From Arthrobacter tumbae (GTDB lineage Bacteria > Actinomycetota > Actinomycetes > Actinomycetales > Micrococcaceae), in contig NZ_JAFBCC010000001.1 of assembly GCF_016907495.1 (NCBI RefSeq), positions 2,666,001-2,730,000 of the forward strand: 64,000 nt of DNA, written 5' to 3'. The notes under the pieces are model-generated. The model searched no databases and was not told where the DNA came from. It worked only from the letters and a program-made list of their open reading frames with translations. Shown piece by piece: positions 53,014-61,159 of this stretch (its first letter is position 1; the number at the start of each line of letters is the position of its first letter). The translations under genes and the position numbers were made by a program.

Positions 53014-53330
53014 GGGTTCTGGGACGTACGGTCGATGATCAAACACGCTGTGTGCACTACCGGACGGAGCTGGACGTCGTCGCGATCCGGTTCAGGTGCT
53101 GCGGCGAGTTCTATCCCTGCCACCTGTGCCATGCGGAGACGACCTGCCACGACGCCGCCGTATGGCCCCCTGCGGAGTACGGCACGCAGGCGATTCTGTG
53201 CGGTGTCTGCGGGCACACCATGTCCATCCGGGACTACCTGGAGGCTGACGGATGTTCCTCGTGCACAGCGCCGTTCAATCCGGGTTGCCGGCTGCACAAG
53301 CACCTGTATTTTGGGCCCGAAGAGCGCTGA
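53010..53330 (+). CDS. CHY zinc-finger protein
   Basis: Protein of 106 aa with the CHY-finger arrangement: VDDQTRCVHYRTELD, FRCCGEFYPCHLCHAE, CGVCGHTMSI and GCSSCTAPFNPGC provide around nine Cys and several His for three zinc sites. Bacterial versions are found alone and their function is unknown. In eukaryotes the domain sits in ubiquitin ligases. It is co-translated with the GNAT gene. GTG start at 53010. Confidence 0.9.
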   Translation: MRVLGRTVDDQTRCVHYRTELDVVAIRFRCCGEFYPCHLCHAETTCHDAAVWPPAEYGTQAILCGVCGHTMSIRDYLEADGCSSCTAPFNPGCRLHKHLYFGPEER

Positions 53331-53350
53331 CTGCGCGGGGTCGGAGACAG

Positions 53351-53423
53351 TGCCCCAGGTGGGACTCGAACCCACACTGTGAAGATTTTAAGTCTCCTGC
53401 CTCTGCCATTGGGCTACTGGGGC
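53351..53423 (-). tRNA. tRNA with UAA anticodon (tRNA-Leu by anticodon), class I fold
   Basis: On the minus strand: acceptor GCCCCAG/CTGGGGC (7 bp), D-arm GCCCAATGGCAGAGGC, anticodon stem GGAGA/TCTTC around loop CTTAAAA (anticodon TAA), a 5-nt variable region, T-arm GTGGG-TTCGAGT-CCCAC and discriminator A. CCA is not encoded. 73 nt. The anticodon reads UUA (leucine), but the long variable arm normal for tRNA-Leu is absent. Confidence 0.85.
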
Positions 53424-53542
53424 GTAACTTCCGGTGGACCGTCCTGCGGGGATTCCACCAGAGCATCCCATCAAGAATACGCGAACCAAGCGCACGTCCA
53501 GCCGATTCCGATCGTGGGCTAGTCAAGACCCCTGTGACGAGC

Positions 53543-53558
53543 GTTACAAGGATGTAAC
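53543..53558. promoter_or_regulatory. candidate operator GTTACA-N4-TGTAAC
   Basis: Perfect dyad with 6-bp arms and 4-nt spacer, 111 nt before the LIV-type binding-protein start. Related GGTAAC sequences occur before livH. Confidence 0.4.
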
Positions 53559-53604
53559 CAGATTTGCTTATCTTGGACACGTTTTTGCACTAGCTTTTTC
53601 ACAT

Positions 53605-53620
53605 ACCAGGAACACCTGGT
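53605..53620. promoter_or_regulatory. candidate operator ACCAGG-N4-CCTGGT
   Basis: Perfect 6-bp dyad with 4-nt spacer, about 49 nt before ATG 53669. It is probably in the 5' leader or near the transcription start. The 240 nt between the tRNA and this gene hold no reading frame of note. Confidence 0.35.
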
Positions 53621-53668
53621 GATCGCATCAAAGGCTGATCGAGTCTTTCGGTCGAGGAGATAAATTTC

Positions 53669-55066
53669 ATGACAGCAACACGTAACTCCGCGCGGTTCAG
53701 CATCGGGGAGAATGCTCCGCGCGCAGCGAAGATTGCGGCCCTGAGTCTGGGAGTCGCACTTTTCGCATCTGCCTGCGGTGGAAATCCCACCCCCGAAGGA
53801 GACGGCGCCTCACCAGCGGACGGCGCATCTTCGGCAGCGGCAGCGTCGGGACTGACCTGTCCCGAGAGTCAGGGCGGCGCAGCCCCCGAGCCCGGCGAGA
53901 AGGGCGACCCGAGTGCAGTACCTGAGGCGGAAACTACGTCCGAATCTCCCCTGGTGCTCGGATCCCTCCTGCCGACAACAGGCGCCCTCGCATTCCTCGG
54001 TCCTCCCGAAATTGCAGGCGTAAACCTCGCCGCACAGGAGATCAACGAGGCCGGCGGCGTGCTCGGCCAGGACATCGAGATCATCCACCGCGATTCCGGT
54101 GACACAACCACTGACATCGCAACGCAGTCTGTAACCGACCTCCTGTCCCAGGATGTCAGCGCGATTGTTGGTGCGGCGTCGTCGGGCGTATCGCAGACGG
54201 TGATCAACCAGATCACCGGTGACGGCGTCATTCAGATGTCGCCTGCCAACACCTCGCCGGACTTCACCGACTGGGATGACAACGGCCTCTACTGGCGCAC
54301 CGCTCCGTCCGACGTCCTGCAGGGCCGCGTGCTCGGCAACTACATCATGGCCTGTGGTGCACAGACCGTGGGCATGATCGTACTCAACGATGCGTACGGC
54401 ACGGGCCTCCAGGCCAGCATCAAGGAAGCCGTCGAAAGCGCCGGCGGCCAGATTGTCGCAGAGGAACTCTTCAATGAGGGTGACTCGCAGTTCAGCAGCC
54501 AGGTTGACGCGCTCGTCGCGGCCGAGCCTGACGCGTACGTGGTGATCAGCTTCGACCAGGCCAACAGCATCGTTCCGCTGATGACCGGTCAGGGCGTTGA
54601 CCCCAACGCGATGTTCTTCGTTGACGGCAACACGGCCGACTACAGCGAAGACCTCGATCCGGGGACACTCGCAGGCGCGCAGGGCACCCAGCCCGGTTCC
54701 TTCGCAGGTGACCAGTTCAAGGAAGCCCTGGCTGGGATCGACGACAGCCTGAACGTCTGGAACTACGCAGGTGAAAGCTACGACGCCGTAAACCTCATTG
54801 CCCTCGCCGCAGATGCAGCGGGAAGCATTGACGGCGCAGCGATCGCAGCCGAGCTTGAGGCCGCTTCCAAGGAGGGTACGGAGTGCTTCGACTACGCAGG
54901 CTGCGTCACCCTGCAGCGCAACGGTGAAGATATCGACTACCAGGGCATCTCCGGCCCGATCACCTTCGACGAGAACGGTGATCCGACCGAAGCCTTCATC
55001 GGAATCTACGAGTTCGATGAGAACAATACCCCGCAGCCTTACCGCTCCGAGGCAGGACAGCTCTAG
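53669..55066 (+). CDS. branched-chain amino acid type ABC transporter binding lipoprotein
   Basis: Binding protein of 465 aa with a lipobox ASAC (Cys36), a 60-residue Ala/Ser/Glu-rich spacer, then a Peripla_BP_6 (LivJ-like) fold: LVLGSLLPTTGALAFLGPPE, AAQEINEAGGVLGQDIEII, SAIVGAASSGVSQTVINQI and NYAGESYDAVNLIALAADA. It delivers amino acids or related compounds to LivHMGF, encoded convergently 213 nt downstream. GAGGAG lies 9 nt before ATG 53669. Confidence 0.9.
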   Translation: MTATRNSARFSIGENAPRAAKIAALSLGVALFASACGGNPTPEGDGASPADGASSAAAASGLTCPESQGGAAPEPGEKGDPSAVPEAETTSESPLVLGSLLPTTGALAFLGPPEIAGVNLAAQEINEAGGVLGQDIEIIHRDSGDTTTDIATQSVTDLLSQDVSAIVGAASSGVSQTVINQITGDGVIQMSPANTSPDFTDWDDNGLYWRTAPSDVLQGRVLGNYIMACGAQTVGMIVLNDAYGTGLQASIKEAVESAGGQIVAEELFNEGDSQFSSQVDALVAAEPDAYVVISFDQANSIVPLMTGQGVDPNAMFFVDGNTADYSEDLDPGTLAGAQGTQPGSFAGDQFKEALAGIDDSLNVWNYAGESYDAVNLIALAADAAGSIDGAAIAAELEAASKEGTECFDYAGCVTLQRNGEDIDYQGISGPITFDENGDPTEAFIGIYEFDENNTPQPYRSEAGQL

Positions 55067-55100
55067 AACCACCAGCACCATCTGATTCACTCGCACAGTA

Positions 55101-55137
55101 CAGAAGAACCCCTCCCAGCCTGGGAGGGGTTCTTCTG
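55101..55137 (+). terminator. terminator of the binding-protein gene
   Basis: Perfect 17-bp stem CAGAAGAACCCCTCCCA and its complement with a GCC loop. Confidence 0.92.
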
Positions 55138-55195
55138 CGTGAGCGGAGCCCCACCGCAGATGGGATGGCCCCGACCCTCCAGGACACCCCAGGAG

Positions 55196-55251
55196 GCAGT
55201 AGAGGCCCCAGGACGCAGTAGAGGCCCCCTCCTGGCGGAGAGGGCCTCTAC
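55196..55251 (-). terminator. livF terminator with short direct repeat
   Basis: 10-bp stem GTAGAGGCCC / GGGCCTCTAC (55218-55251). The left arm is duplicated as GCAGTAGAGGCCCC at 55196-55209 and 55215-55228, allowing two alternative hairpins. Confidence 0.6.
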
Positions 55252-55278
55252 AAGCTCGGGACTACGCCGGACTAAGGA

Positions 55279-56064
55279 CTACGCCGTGTCGGCGAGCGTT
55301 CCGAGGTAGAGCTGGATGACCTTCGGGTCCTTCATGAGCTCGCGTCCGGTGCCGGTGTAGGCGTCCTTGCCCTGGTCGAGGACATACGCGCGGTCGCAGA
55401 TCTGCAGGCACCGCCGGGCGTTCTGCTCCACCATGATGACCGAGACGCCGGCCCGGTTGATCTCATGGACGCGGAGGAAGGTCTCATCCTGCTTGACCGG
55501 GGACAGGCCGGCGGACGGCTCGTCAAGGAGCAGCACTGCCGGTTCCATCATGAGCGCCCGGCCCATCGCCACCATCTGCCGCTCACCACCCGAGAGCGAG
55601 CCGGCGCGCTGGGCCCGCCGCTTGCCGAGCTCCGGGAAAAGGCCCGTGACGAAGTCGAAGCGTTCCTTGAAGTCCTTGGGCCGCTGGTACATGCCCATCT
55701 GAAGGTTCTCTTCGATGGTCAGGGTGGCGAAGACGTTGTTGTTCTGCGGGACGAATCCCACGCCCTTGCTGACCAGCTTGTTGGCTTTCAGCCCGGTGAT
55801 GTCCTGGTCCCGCACCACGACGGTGCCGGAGTGCACTTTCACCAGGCCGAACATTGCCTTCAGCAGGGTCGACTTCCCTGCGCCGTTGGGACCGATGATT
55901 CCGATCAGTTCACCCGACCGCGCCTCGATTGAGCAACCGTTCAGGATGTTGACGCCGGGGAGATAACCCGCCACCAGGTCGGTGACCTTCACGACGGACT
56001 TGCCGGGCATCGCCTCTGCGCCTGTGGGCCGCTGTGATCCTGCGGTTCCCGCGTTTTCGCTCAT
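55279..56064 (-). CDS. livF: branched-chain amino acid ABC transporter ATPase
   Basis: ATPase of 261 aa. Walker [12 protein letters not shown], signature SLSGGERQMVAMGRALM and Walker B VLLLDEPSAGLSP. The VGFVPQNNNVFATLTIEENL stretch marks the LivF branch. It is last in livHMGF and overlaps livG by 4 nt. The family imports branched-chain or other amino acids and also amides/urea, so the true substrate is open. Confidence 0.9.
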   Translation of the reverse strand: MSENAGTAGSQRPTGAEAMPGKSVVKVTDLVAGYLPGVNILNGCSIEARSGELIGIIGPNGAGKSTLLKAMFGLVKVHSGTVVVRDQDITGLKANKLVSKGVGFVPQNNNVFATLTIEENLQMGMYQRPKDFKERFDFVTGLFPELGKRRAQRAGSLSGGERQMVAMGRALMMEPAVLLLDEPSAGLSPVKQDETFLRVHEINRAGVSVIMVEQNARRCLQICDRAYVLDQGKDAYTGTGRELMKDPKVIQLYLGTLADTA

Positions 56065-57143
56065 GGCCGCTTCTCCTCTGTTCCTGTGTCTCGGGCGGTG
56101 CCCTCAAGCTCGGTGATCCGGGTGTGGTCCAGGAGGCCCGCGTCCTCGGTTCCCACCACAGACTCCGTGTCGTGGGAGAGCTCGGCTTCGAGCTTCTCCA
56201 CACCGTGGGAGTCGCCCAGGTCAACATCGTGGTGTGCCCCGAGGTAGGCGTCGATGACCGCCGGATCCTTCATGACGACGTCGGGAGTTCCCTCCGCGAC
56301 GACGCGGCCTTCCGCCATGACCACCACCCAGTCGGCGACGTGCCGGACCATGTGCATGTCGTGTTCGACGAACAGGACGGTCATGCCGTCTGCCTTGAGG
56401 TTTTTGACATGGTCGAGCAGGGACTGGGTGAGTGCGGGGTTCACGCCTGCCATCGGCTCGTCAAGCATCACCAGGCGGGGCTTGACCATCAGCGCCCGTG
56501 CCATCTCCAGCAGCTTGCGCTGCCCGCCGGAGAGCGAGGCGGCGTAGTCGTCGGTCTTCGTGTCGAGCTTGAACTTTTTCAGCAGGACCTCGGCCTGGCC
56601 GGTGATCTCCTTTTCACGGCCGCCCCACAGGCCCTTGAAGAGGGCACGTGCGAGGCTCTCACCCGGCTGGTCCGTAGCGCCGAGGCGCATGTTCTCCATG
56701 ACGGTGAGCTTGCCCATGATCTTGGTCAGCTGAAACGTGCGGACCATGCCGAGTCGCGCCACCTTGTAGGGCGCGACGCCGGCCAGCGACTGGCCGTCGA
56801 AGGTCCACTCCCCGCTCTGCGGGGAATCGAACCCGGTGAGCAGGTTGAACAGGGTGGTCTTGCCCGCCCCATTGGGCCCGATGAGCGCGGTGATCTTGTT
56901 CCGCGGGATCTCGAGGTAGTCCACATCGACGGCGTTGACGCCTCCGAAGCTCCGGGTGACGTTCTTGGCCGTCAGGATCGGGTCGCGCTTGGTGCAGCCC
57001 GGGCCGGGGGTGTCCTCAGTGATGGGCCGTGAGTCGGTCATGTAGTCGATCTCGTCAGTCGGGGAACCGGTGGATGGTTCCGATGAACGAGTAACGGCTC
57101 GTGCTGCGCGCCGTCCGCTGGGTTGTGCCGTGGGTTCACTCAT
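56061..57143 (-). CDS. livG: branched-chain amino acid ABC transporter ATPase
   Basis: ATPase of 360 aa, longer than the usual 250-290 aa. Walker A GPNGAGKTTLF, LSGGQRKLLEMARALM, Walker B LVMLDEPMAGVNP and the LivG-type C-terminal extension. The first 55 residues are a disordered Ser/Pro/Thr-rich tail and the last 50 a charged one. A second in-frame ATG at 57041 would remove 34 residues. ATG 57143 overlaps the livM stop. Confidence 0.9.
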   Translation of the reverse strand: MSEPTAQPSGRRAARAVTRSSEPSTGSPTDEIDYMTDSRPITEDTPGPGCTKRDPILTAKNVTRSFGGVNAVDVDYLEIPRNKITALIGPNGAGKTTLFNLLTGFDSPQSGEWTFDGQSLAGVAPYKVARLGMVRTFQLTKIMGKLTVMENMRLGATDQPGESLARALFKGLWGGREKEITGQAEVLLKKFKLDTKTDDYAASLSGGQRKLLEMARALMVKPRLVMLDEPMAGVNPALTQSLLDHVKNLKADGMTVLFVEHDMHMVRHVADWVVVMAEGRVVAEGTPDVVMKDPAVIDAYLGAHHDVDLGDSHGVEKLEAELSHDTESVVGTEDAGLLDHTRITELEGTARDTGTEEKRP

Positions 57144-58123
57144 GCGAACGCCAACTCCTTCTTGTTACCGAGTACGCCCTGCGGCCTGAAGATCATGAGC
57201 AGCATGAGCGCAACACCCACCAGGATGTACCGGAGCTGACCGGCCTGGACGTTGGTGAGGAATGTGATGGCCCCGATCTCGATGGCGCCAAAGAGCAGGC
57301 TCTGGGTAAGCGACAGAACCACCCAGAAAATCATCGCTCCGAGCACCGGACCAAGCACCGTGGCCATGCCACCGAGCAGCAGGACGGTGTAGAGGAAGAA
57401 CGTGAGCTCTGTTGCGTAGTTCGCCGGCTGCACGGCGCCGCGGGGGATCGTGAAGATCATGCCCGCAACCGTGCCCATCAGGCCACCGATGATCAGCGCC
57501 TGCATCTTGTATGCGTAGACGTTCTTGCCGAGTGAACGGACAGCGTTCTCGTCTTCGCGGATGCCCTTCAGTACGCGTCCCCATGGGCTGCGCATGAGCA
57601 GCCACACGGAAAGGCAGGCCAGGGCAACGATCGTCCAGCCCACCACGCGGATGAAGAGACCGTCCGCGTTCATGCCGACGGGACCGATGTTGTAGGCACC
57701 GTCGGGGAACGGGTTCAGGGCGAAGAACCCGTTCTCGAAGCCGCCGGCCAGGCCGTTGGCGGAGCCGGTGACATTCGTGAGGCTGTTGGTGGTCACCACA
57801 TAGCGGATGATTTCCGCGGCCGCGATGGTCACGATCGCCAGGTAGTCAGCCCGCAGGCGCAGTGTGGGAATGCCGAGCAGGATCGCAAAGACCACCGAGG
57901 CAAGCAGCGCGATAAGCACTGCGACCGGAAGCGGCGCTCCGAAACTAAGCGTTGGGATAGCAAAGCCGTAGGCCCCGACCGCCATGAAACCCGCCTGGCC
58001 GAAATTGAGCAGGCCGGTATAGCCGAAGTGCACTGCGAGGCCGAGCGCTGCCAGCGCATAGGCCGCCGTCGTCGGGCTGATCATTTCGCCTAAGGCGAGG
58101 GAGAAGATGTTAACAAAGTCCAT
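57140..58123 (-). CDS. livM: branched-chain amino acid ABC transporter permease
   Basis: Permease of 327 aa with about eight to ten helices. GYTGLLNFGQAGFMAVGAYG and RLRADYLAIVTIAAAEIIRY are LivM signatures, and GRVLKGIREDENAVRSLGKN is the ATPase-coupling loop. It pairs with LivH, encoded 11 nt upstream. Confidence 0.92.
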   Translation of the reverse strand: MDFVNIFSLALGEMISPTTAAYALAALGLAVHFGYTGLLNFGQAGFMAVGAYGFAIPTLSFGAPLPVAVLIALLASVVFAILLGIPTLRLRADYLAIVTIAAAEIIRYVVTTNSLTNVTGSANGLAGGFENGFFALNPFPDGAYNIGPVGMNADGLFIRVVGWTIVALACLSVWLLMRSPWGRVLKGIREDENAVRSLGKNVYAYKMQALIIGGLMGTVAGMIFTIPRGAVQPANYATELTFFLYTVLLLGGMATVLGPVLGAMIFWVVLSLTQSLLFGAIEIGAITFLTNVQAGQLRYILVGVALMLLMIFRPQGVLGNKKELAFA

Positions 58124-58134
58124 TTCAGTGGCCC

Positions 58135-59472
58135 CTAACCTACGCGCTCTCGACGGCCGAGGATGCCCTCGGGCCTGAAGAGAAGAACAACGATCATGAT
58201 GAGCAGAGCGCCGACGTACTTGAGGTCGGCCTCGAGCCAGATGGTGGACACTTCGACGAAGAGGCCCACGAGAACCGAGCCGAGCAGTGCGCCGAAGACC
58301 GTTCCCAGTCCGCCGAGCACCACACCGGCGAAGATGAGGAGCAGGATCTGCTGACCCATGTTGAAGGAAACGCCCGGGCGGTAGTAGGCCCAGAGGATGC
58401 CTCCCAGTGCTGCCAGTGCACCGCCGACCACCCAGACAAGCCGGATGACTCGGTCGACGTCGATACCGGACGCTGCGGCCAGTGCCGGGTTGTCAGCAAC
58501 TGCGCGCGTTGCCTTTCCCACACGGGTACGCAGGAGAAGGAACGCGATCACGAGGATGACGATGAGGCTTGTGATGAGGGAGGTCAGGTTGTTCCGGGTG
58601 ATGGACACCAGCCCGAAGTTCAGCATCTGTCCCTGCGCACCGGGCAGTTGCTGGGTCGCACCACCGAAGTTGAACTGGATGATGTAGCGCAGCGCAAGGG
58701 CAAGACCGATGCTCACGATCATCATCGGTATGAGCCCGGAGCCGCGCTTGCGCAGCGGCTTCCAGAGGCCCGCGTCCTGCACATAGCCCAGAGCGGCCCC
58801 GCCGATAACGGCGAGGATGATGGCGACGATCGCGGGAAGGCCCAGAGCGGCAAATCCAAACGCGAAGACGGCGCCAGCTGTGACCATCTCGCCGTGGGCG
58901 AAGTTGGTCAGGCCGGTGGTACCGAAGATGAGGGACAAGCCGACGGCGCTCAGCGCGAGGAGCAGGCCGAAGCTCAGTCCGGCGACTGCCCTGTCGACGA
59001 GGGTGTCGAGGAAATTGCTGCTGCTCTCCACGATGCCCTCGCCGAACAGGAAGAGCGTGGTGATGTTGGTCGTTCCGGCGAACGTGACGGTGCGGGGGTT
59101 CTCCTGGCCTTCTGCCAGGGCGGCGCCCTCGGGGAGGGTGGACTCGTCGAGTTCAACCTCGTAGGCCCCCTGCTCCTCGACCTCGACAACCCAACGGCCA
59201 TTCTCATCGGAGGTGGTTTCGCCTTCGAAACCCTCACCGGTGACCGTGATCCGAACGTCTGCGAGCGGACCCTCGGCGTTGCGCAGCACGCCGCTGATCC
59301 GATTCTGGAATTCCCCGGCCTGGACGGAGGCGGGGGTCTGCATGTTCATGACGGGGGCCGCAGCGTGTGCTGATGCTCCTGCGGCGGGTGCGCTCATGAA
59401 CAGCGCGGCCATGAGGCCGGCAATCAGGAGCAGTAGCCTCCTGCGCCATGCCGGCGTCGGCTTGGTTATCAA
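58135..59472 (-). CDS. livH: LivH-type permease with N-terminal exported beta-sandwich domain
   Basis: Permease of about 445 aa, some 150 longer than canonical LivH. Residues 1-38 look like a signal peptide (LLLLIAGLMAALFM... ASAHA). Residues about 50-130 form a carboxypeptidase-regulatory-like/Ig-type sandwich (RISGVLRNAEGPLADVRITV, SDENGRWVVEVEEQGAYEVE). The canonical permease follows from about 145 (LSLIFGTTGLTNFAHGEMVT, ASGIDVDRVIRLVWVVGGAL). TTG 59472 is chosen because GGAGG lies 8 nt upstream. GTG 59487 would include that site in the gene. First gene of livHMGF. Confidence 0.88.
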   Translation of the reverse strand: MITKPTPAWRRRLLLLIAGLMAALFMSAPAAGASAHAAAPVMNMQTPASVQAGEFQNRISGVLRNAEGPLADVRITVTGEGFEGETTSDENGRWVVEVEEQGAYEVELDESTLPEGAALAEGQENPRTVTFAGTTNITTLFLFGEGIVESSSNFLDTLVDRAVAGLSFGLLLALSAVGLSLIFGTTGLTNFAHGEMVTAGAVFAFGFAALGLPAIVAIILAVIGGAALGYVQDAGLWKPLRKRGSGLIPMMIVSIGLALALRYIIQFNFGGATQQLPGAQGQMLNFGLVSITRNNLTSLITSLIVILVIAFLLLRTRVGKATRAVADNPALAAASGIDVDRVIRLVWVVGGALAALGGILWAYYRPGVSFNMGQQILLLIFAGVVLGGLGTVFGALLGSVLVGLFVEVSTIWLEADLKYVGALLIMIVVLLFRPEGILGRRERVG

Positions 59473-59553
59473 GTTATGAACCTCCACGATGGTGGCTTGT
59501 CCGTCGAGGTACGACGGCCTTACAGCCTGTGATCGAAGTCACTCAGTGTGGAG

Positions 59554-59578
59554 ATTATGTTACCTGCGCTGTGTTACC
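59554..59578 (-). promoter_or_regulatory. candidate livHMGF promoter with GGTAACA direct repeats
   Basis: On the minus strand two GGTAACA copies (59572-59578 and 59558-59564) with a 14-bp period, overlapping a -10-like CATAAT (59554-59559) about 82 nt before the start. The motif resembles the GTTACA/TGTAAC dyad ahead of the binding-protein gene. A 12-bp palindrome TACCCGCGGGTA lies at 59638-59649. Confidence 0.4.
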
Positions 59579-59696
59579 ACTTTTTGCCATATAGAGTCTG
59601 CGAGATAGCGATTGGATAACAACTGTTCGGCAGGGGTTACCCGCGGGTAGCGCGAACGCCTTCAAGCGAGGAAACTGGGCCGGCGCTGAGGCGGGC

Positions 59697-60047
59697 TCAG
59701 AGGTAGAGGCCGGTGCCGGCGTCGTCGGTCTCGGGTTGCGCCACCGCGTGGACGTCCCGCTCGCGCAGGAGGATGTAACCGGTGCCGCCGACGTCGACTT
59801 CGGACTTTTCTTCCGGGTCGAACAGCACGCGGTCACCGCGTGAGACCTGCCGGACGACGGGCCCGGCCGCGGCCACATCTGCCCAGGCGAGCCGCTTGCC
59901 CATGACTGCGGTGGCGGGAATGACAATGCCCGACGACGAACGCCGCTCGCTGCTGTCCTTGTCCAGGATGACCAGGAGGCGGTCGTGCAGCATTTTCAGC
60001 GGTAGCGCGTCGGGCAGGGGAGCTTTCATGGCTGGGGAGTTCGGCAC
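59697..60047 (-). CDS. GroES-like (Cpn10 family) protein
   Basis: Protein of 116 aa with the Cpn10 pattern: MLHDRLLVILDKDSSERRSS (mobile-loop region), SSGIVIPATAVMGKRLAWAD, VSRGDRVLFDPEEKSEVDVG and YILLRERDVHAVAQ. It differs strongly from housekeeping GroES in the loop and has no groEL neighbour, so it may be a paralogue rather than the main co-chaperonin. GTG 60047 with a TAGACT box 6 nt upstream suggests a leaderless mRNA. ATG 60029 is the alternative. Confidence 0.85.
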   Translation of the reverse strand: MPNSPAMKAPLPDALPLKMLHDRLLVILDKDSSERRSSSGIVIPATAVMGKRLAWADVAAAGPVVRQVSRGDRVLFDPEEKSEVDVGGTGYILLRERDVHAVAQPETDDAGTGLYL

Positions 60048-60053
60048 GCCGAC

Positions 60054-60059
60054 AGTCTA
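60054..60059 (-). promoter_or_regulatory. -10 box, leaderless start for the GroES-like gene
   Basis: TAGACT on the minus strand, 6 nt (GTCGGC), GTG 60047. Confidence 0.45.
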
Positions 60060-60182
60060 CCGTCGGAGCCGCAGCCGCCTGGAGGTCCGTTGCTGCGGGA
60101 CGGCAGGAACAAATCAGCGTCAGATCCGTTGATATTGGTAGGGTTGAACCATCTCAGCCCCCAGATGGAGGACTACATCACA

Positions 60183-61061
60183 ATGGCAATCGGCGGTAAC
60201 CCGGTTTTCAACGGTAAGAACTTCCGTACCGCTGCCCGCGGCAACAATCCGGCAGCGCACGGTTCCACAGCTTTGGCCGGTCAAACGGCCATGAACCAGC
60301 AGCAGCTGGAGCACCTCTACAACCAGCCTTCGGCAGGTCCTGCGGACACGGGGCGCATGACGTTCGACGACGTCATCGTCAAGACCATCGCCACCATCGG
60401 CATGGTGTTGGTCGGCGCCGCTGTTCCCGTGTTCCTGTTCCCCTCACTGGCGCCGCTGCTGATGATCGTGGGCCTGATCGGCGGCTTCGTGCTGGGCCTG
60501 GTCAACTCCTTCAAGCGCGAGCCGGTGCCCGCGCTGATCCTCGGCTACGGGTTCCTTGAGGGCCTGTTCCTCGGTGGCATCACCATGTTCCTTGAGGCGA
60601 TGTTCCCGAACATCGCCATGCAGGCACTGATCGGCACGCTCTCGGTGTTCGCGGTGACGCTTCTGCTTTTCAGGAGCGGCAAGGTACGCGCGACTCCCAA
60701 GGCCATGAAGATCTTCATGATCATGATCATCGGGTACGCGCTGTTCAGCCTCGTAAACCTCGGCCTGATGATCTTCGGCGCGACTGATGGAATGTTCGGC
60801 GTTCGCAGCGCCGGAATCCCGGGAACGCAGGGAATGTTCGGATTCGAGAACGGAATCCCGTTCGGCATCGTCATCGGTCTTTTCGCCATCGGCCTCGCCG
60901 CTTTCTCCCTGGTCATCGACTTCACGATGATCAGCGAGGGCGTCCGCAACGGCGCACCGCGCAAATACTCCTGGACCGCAGCATTCGGCCTGACGGTCAC
61001 CCTCGTGTGGCTGTACATCGAATTCCTCCGCCTCATCGCGATCCTGCGTGGCAGCGAGTAA
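60183..61061 (+). CDS. Bax inhibitor-1/YccA-type membrane protein
   Basis: Protein of 292 aa with a 55-residue cytosolic Asn/Gln-rich N-terminus and seven hydrophobic helices. Blocks typical of the actinobacterial YccA-like branch are PALILGYGFLEGLFLGGITM and FSLVIDFTMISEGVRNGAPR, including the conserved acidic residues of the final helices. Function in bacteria is unsettled (calcium leak or membrane-protease regulation). ATG 60183 has GGAGG about 11 nt upstream. Confidence 0.88.
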   Translation: MAIGGNPVFNGKNFRTAARGNNPAAHGSTALAGQTAMNQQQLEHLYNQPSAGPADTGRMTFDDVIVKTIATIGMVLVGAAVPVFLFPSLAPLLMIVGLIGGFVLGLVNSFKREPVPALILGYGFLEGLFLGGITMFLEAMFPNIAMQALIGTLSVFAVTLLLFRSGKVRATPKAMKIFMIMIIGYALFSLVNLGLMIFGATDGMFGVRSAGIPGTQGMFGFENGIPFGIVIGLFAIGLAAFSLVIDFTMISEGVRNGAPRKYSWTAAFGLTVTLVWLYIEFLRLIAILRGSE

Positions 61062-61070
61062 TCACCTGAA

Positions 61071-61113
61071 TAACGAGGAAGGCCCCCGACTCTGTCGGGG
61101 GCCTTCCTCGTTA
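61071..61113. terminator. bidirectional terminator between the BI-1-like gene and galK
   Basis: Perfect 20-bp stem (TAACGAGGAAGGCCCCCGAC and complement) with a TCT loop, 10 nt after the stop at 61061. Confidence 0.95.
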
Positions 61114-61159
61114 AGGGGAACTTTTGCGCAGGTCCGGTGGGTGGTGGGGGGAGTGGGGG

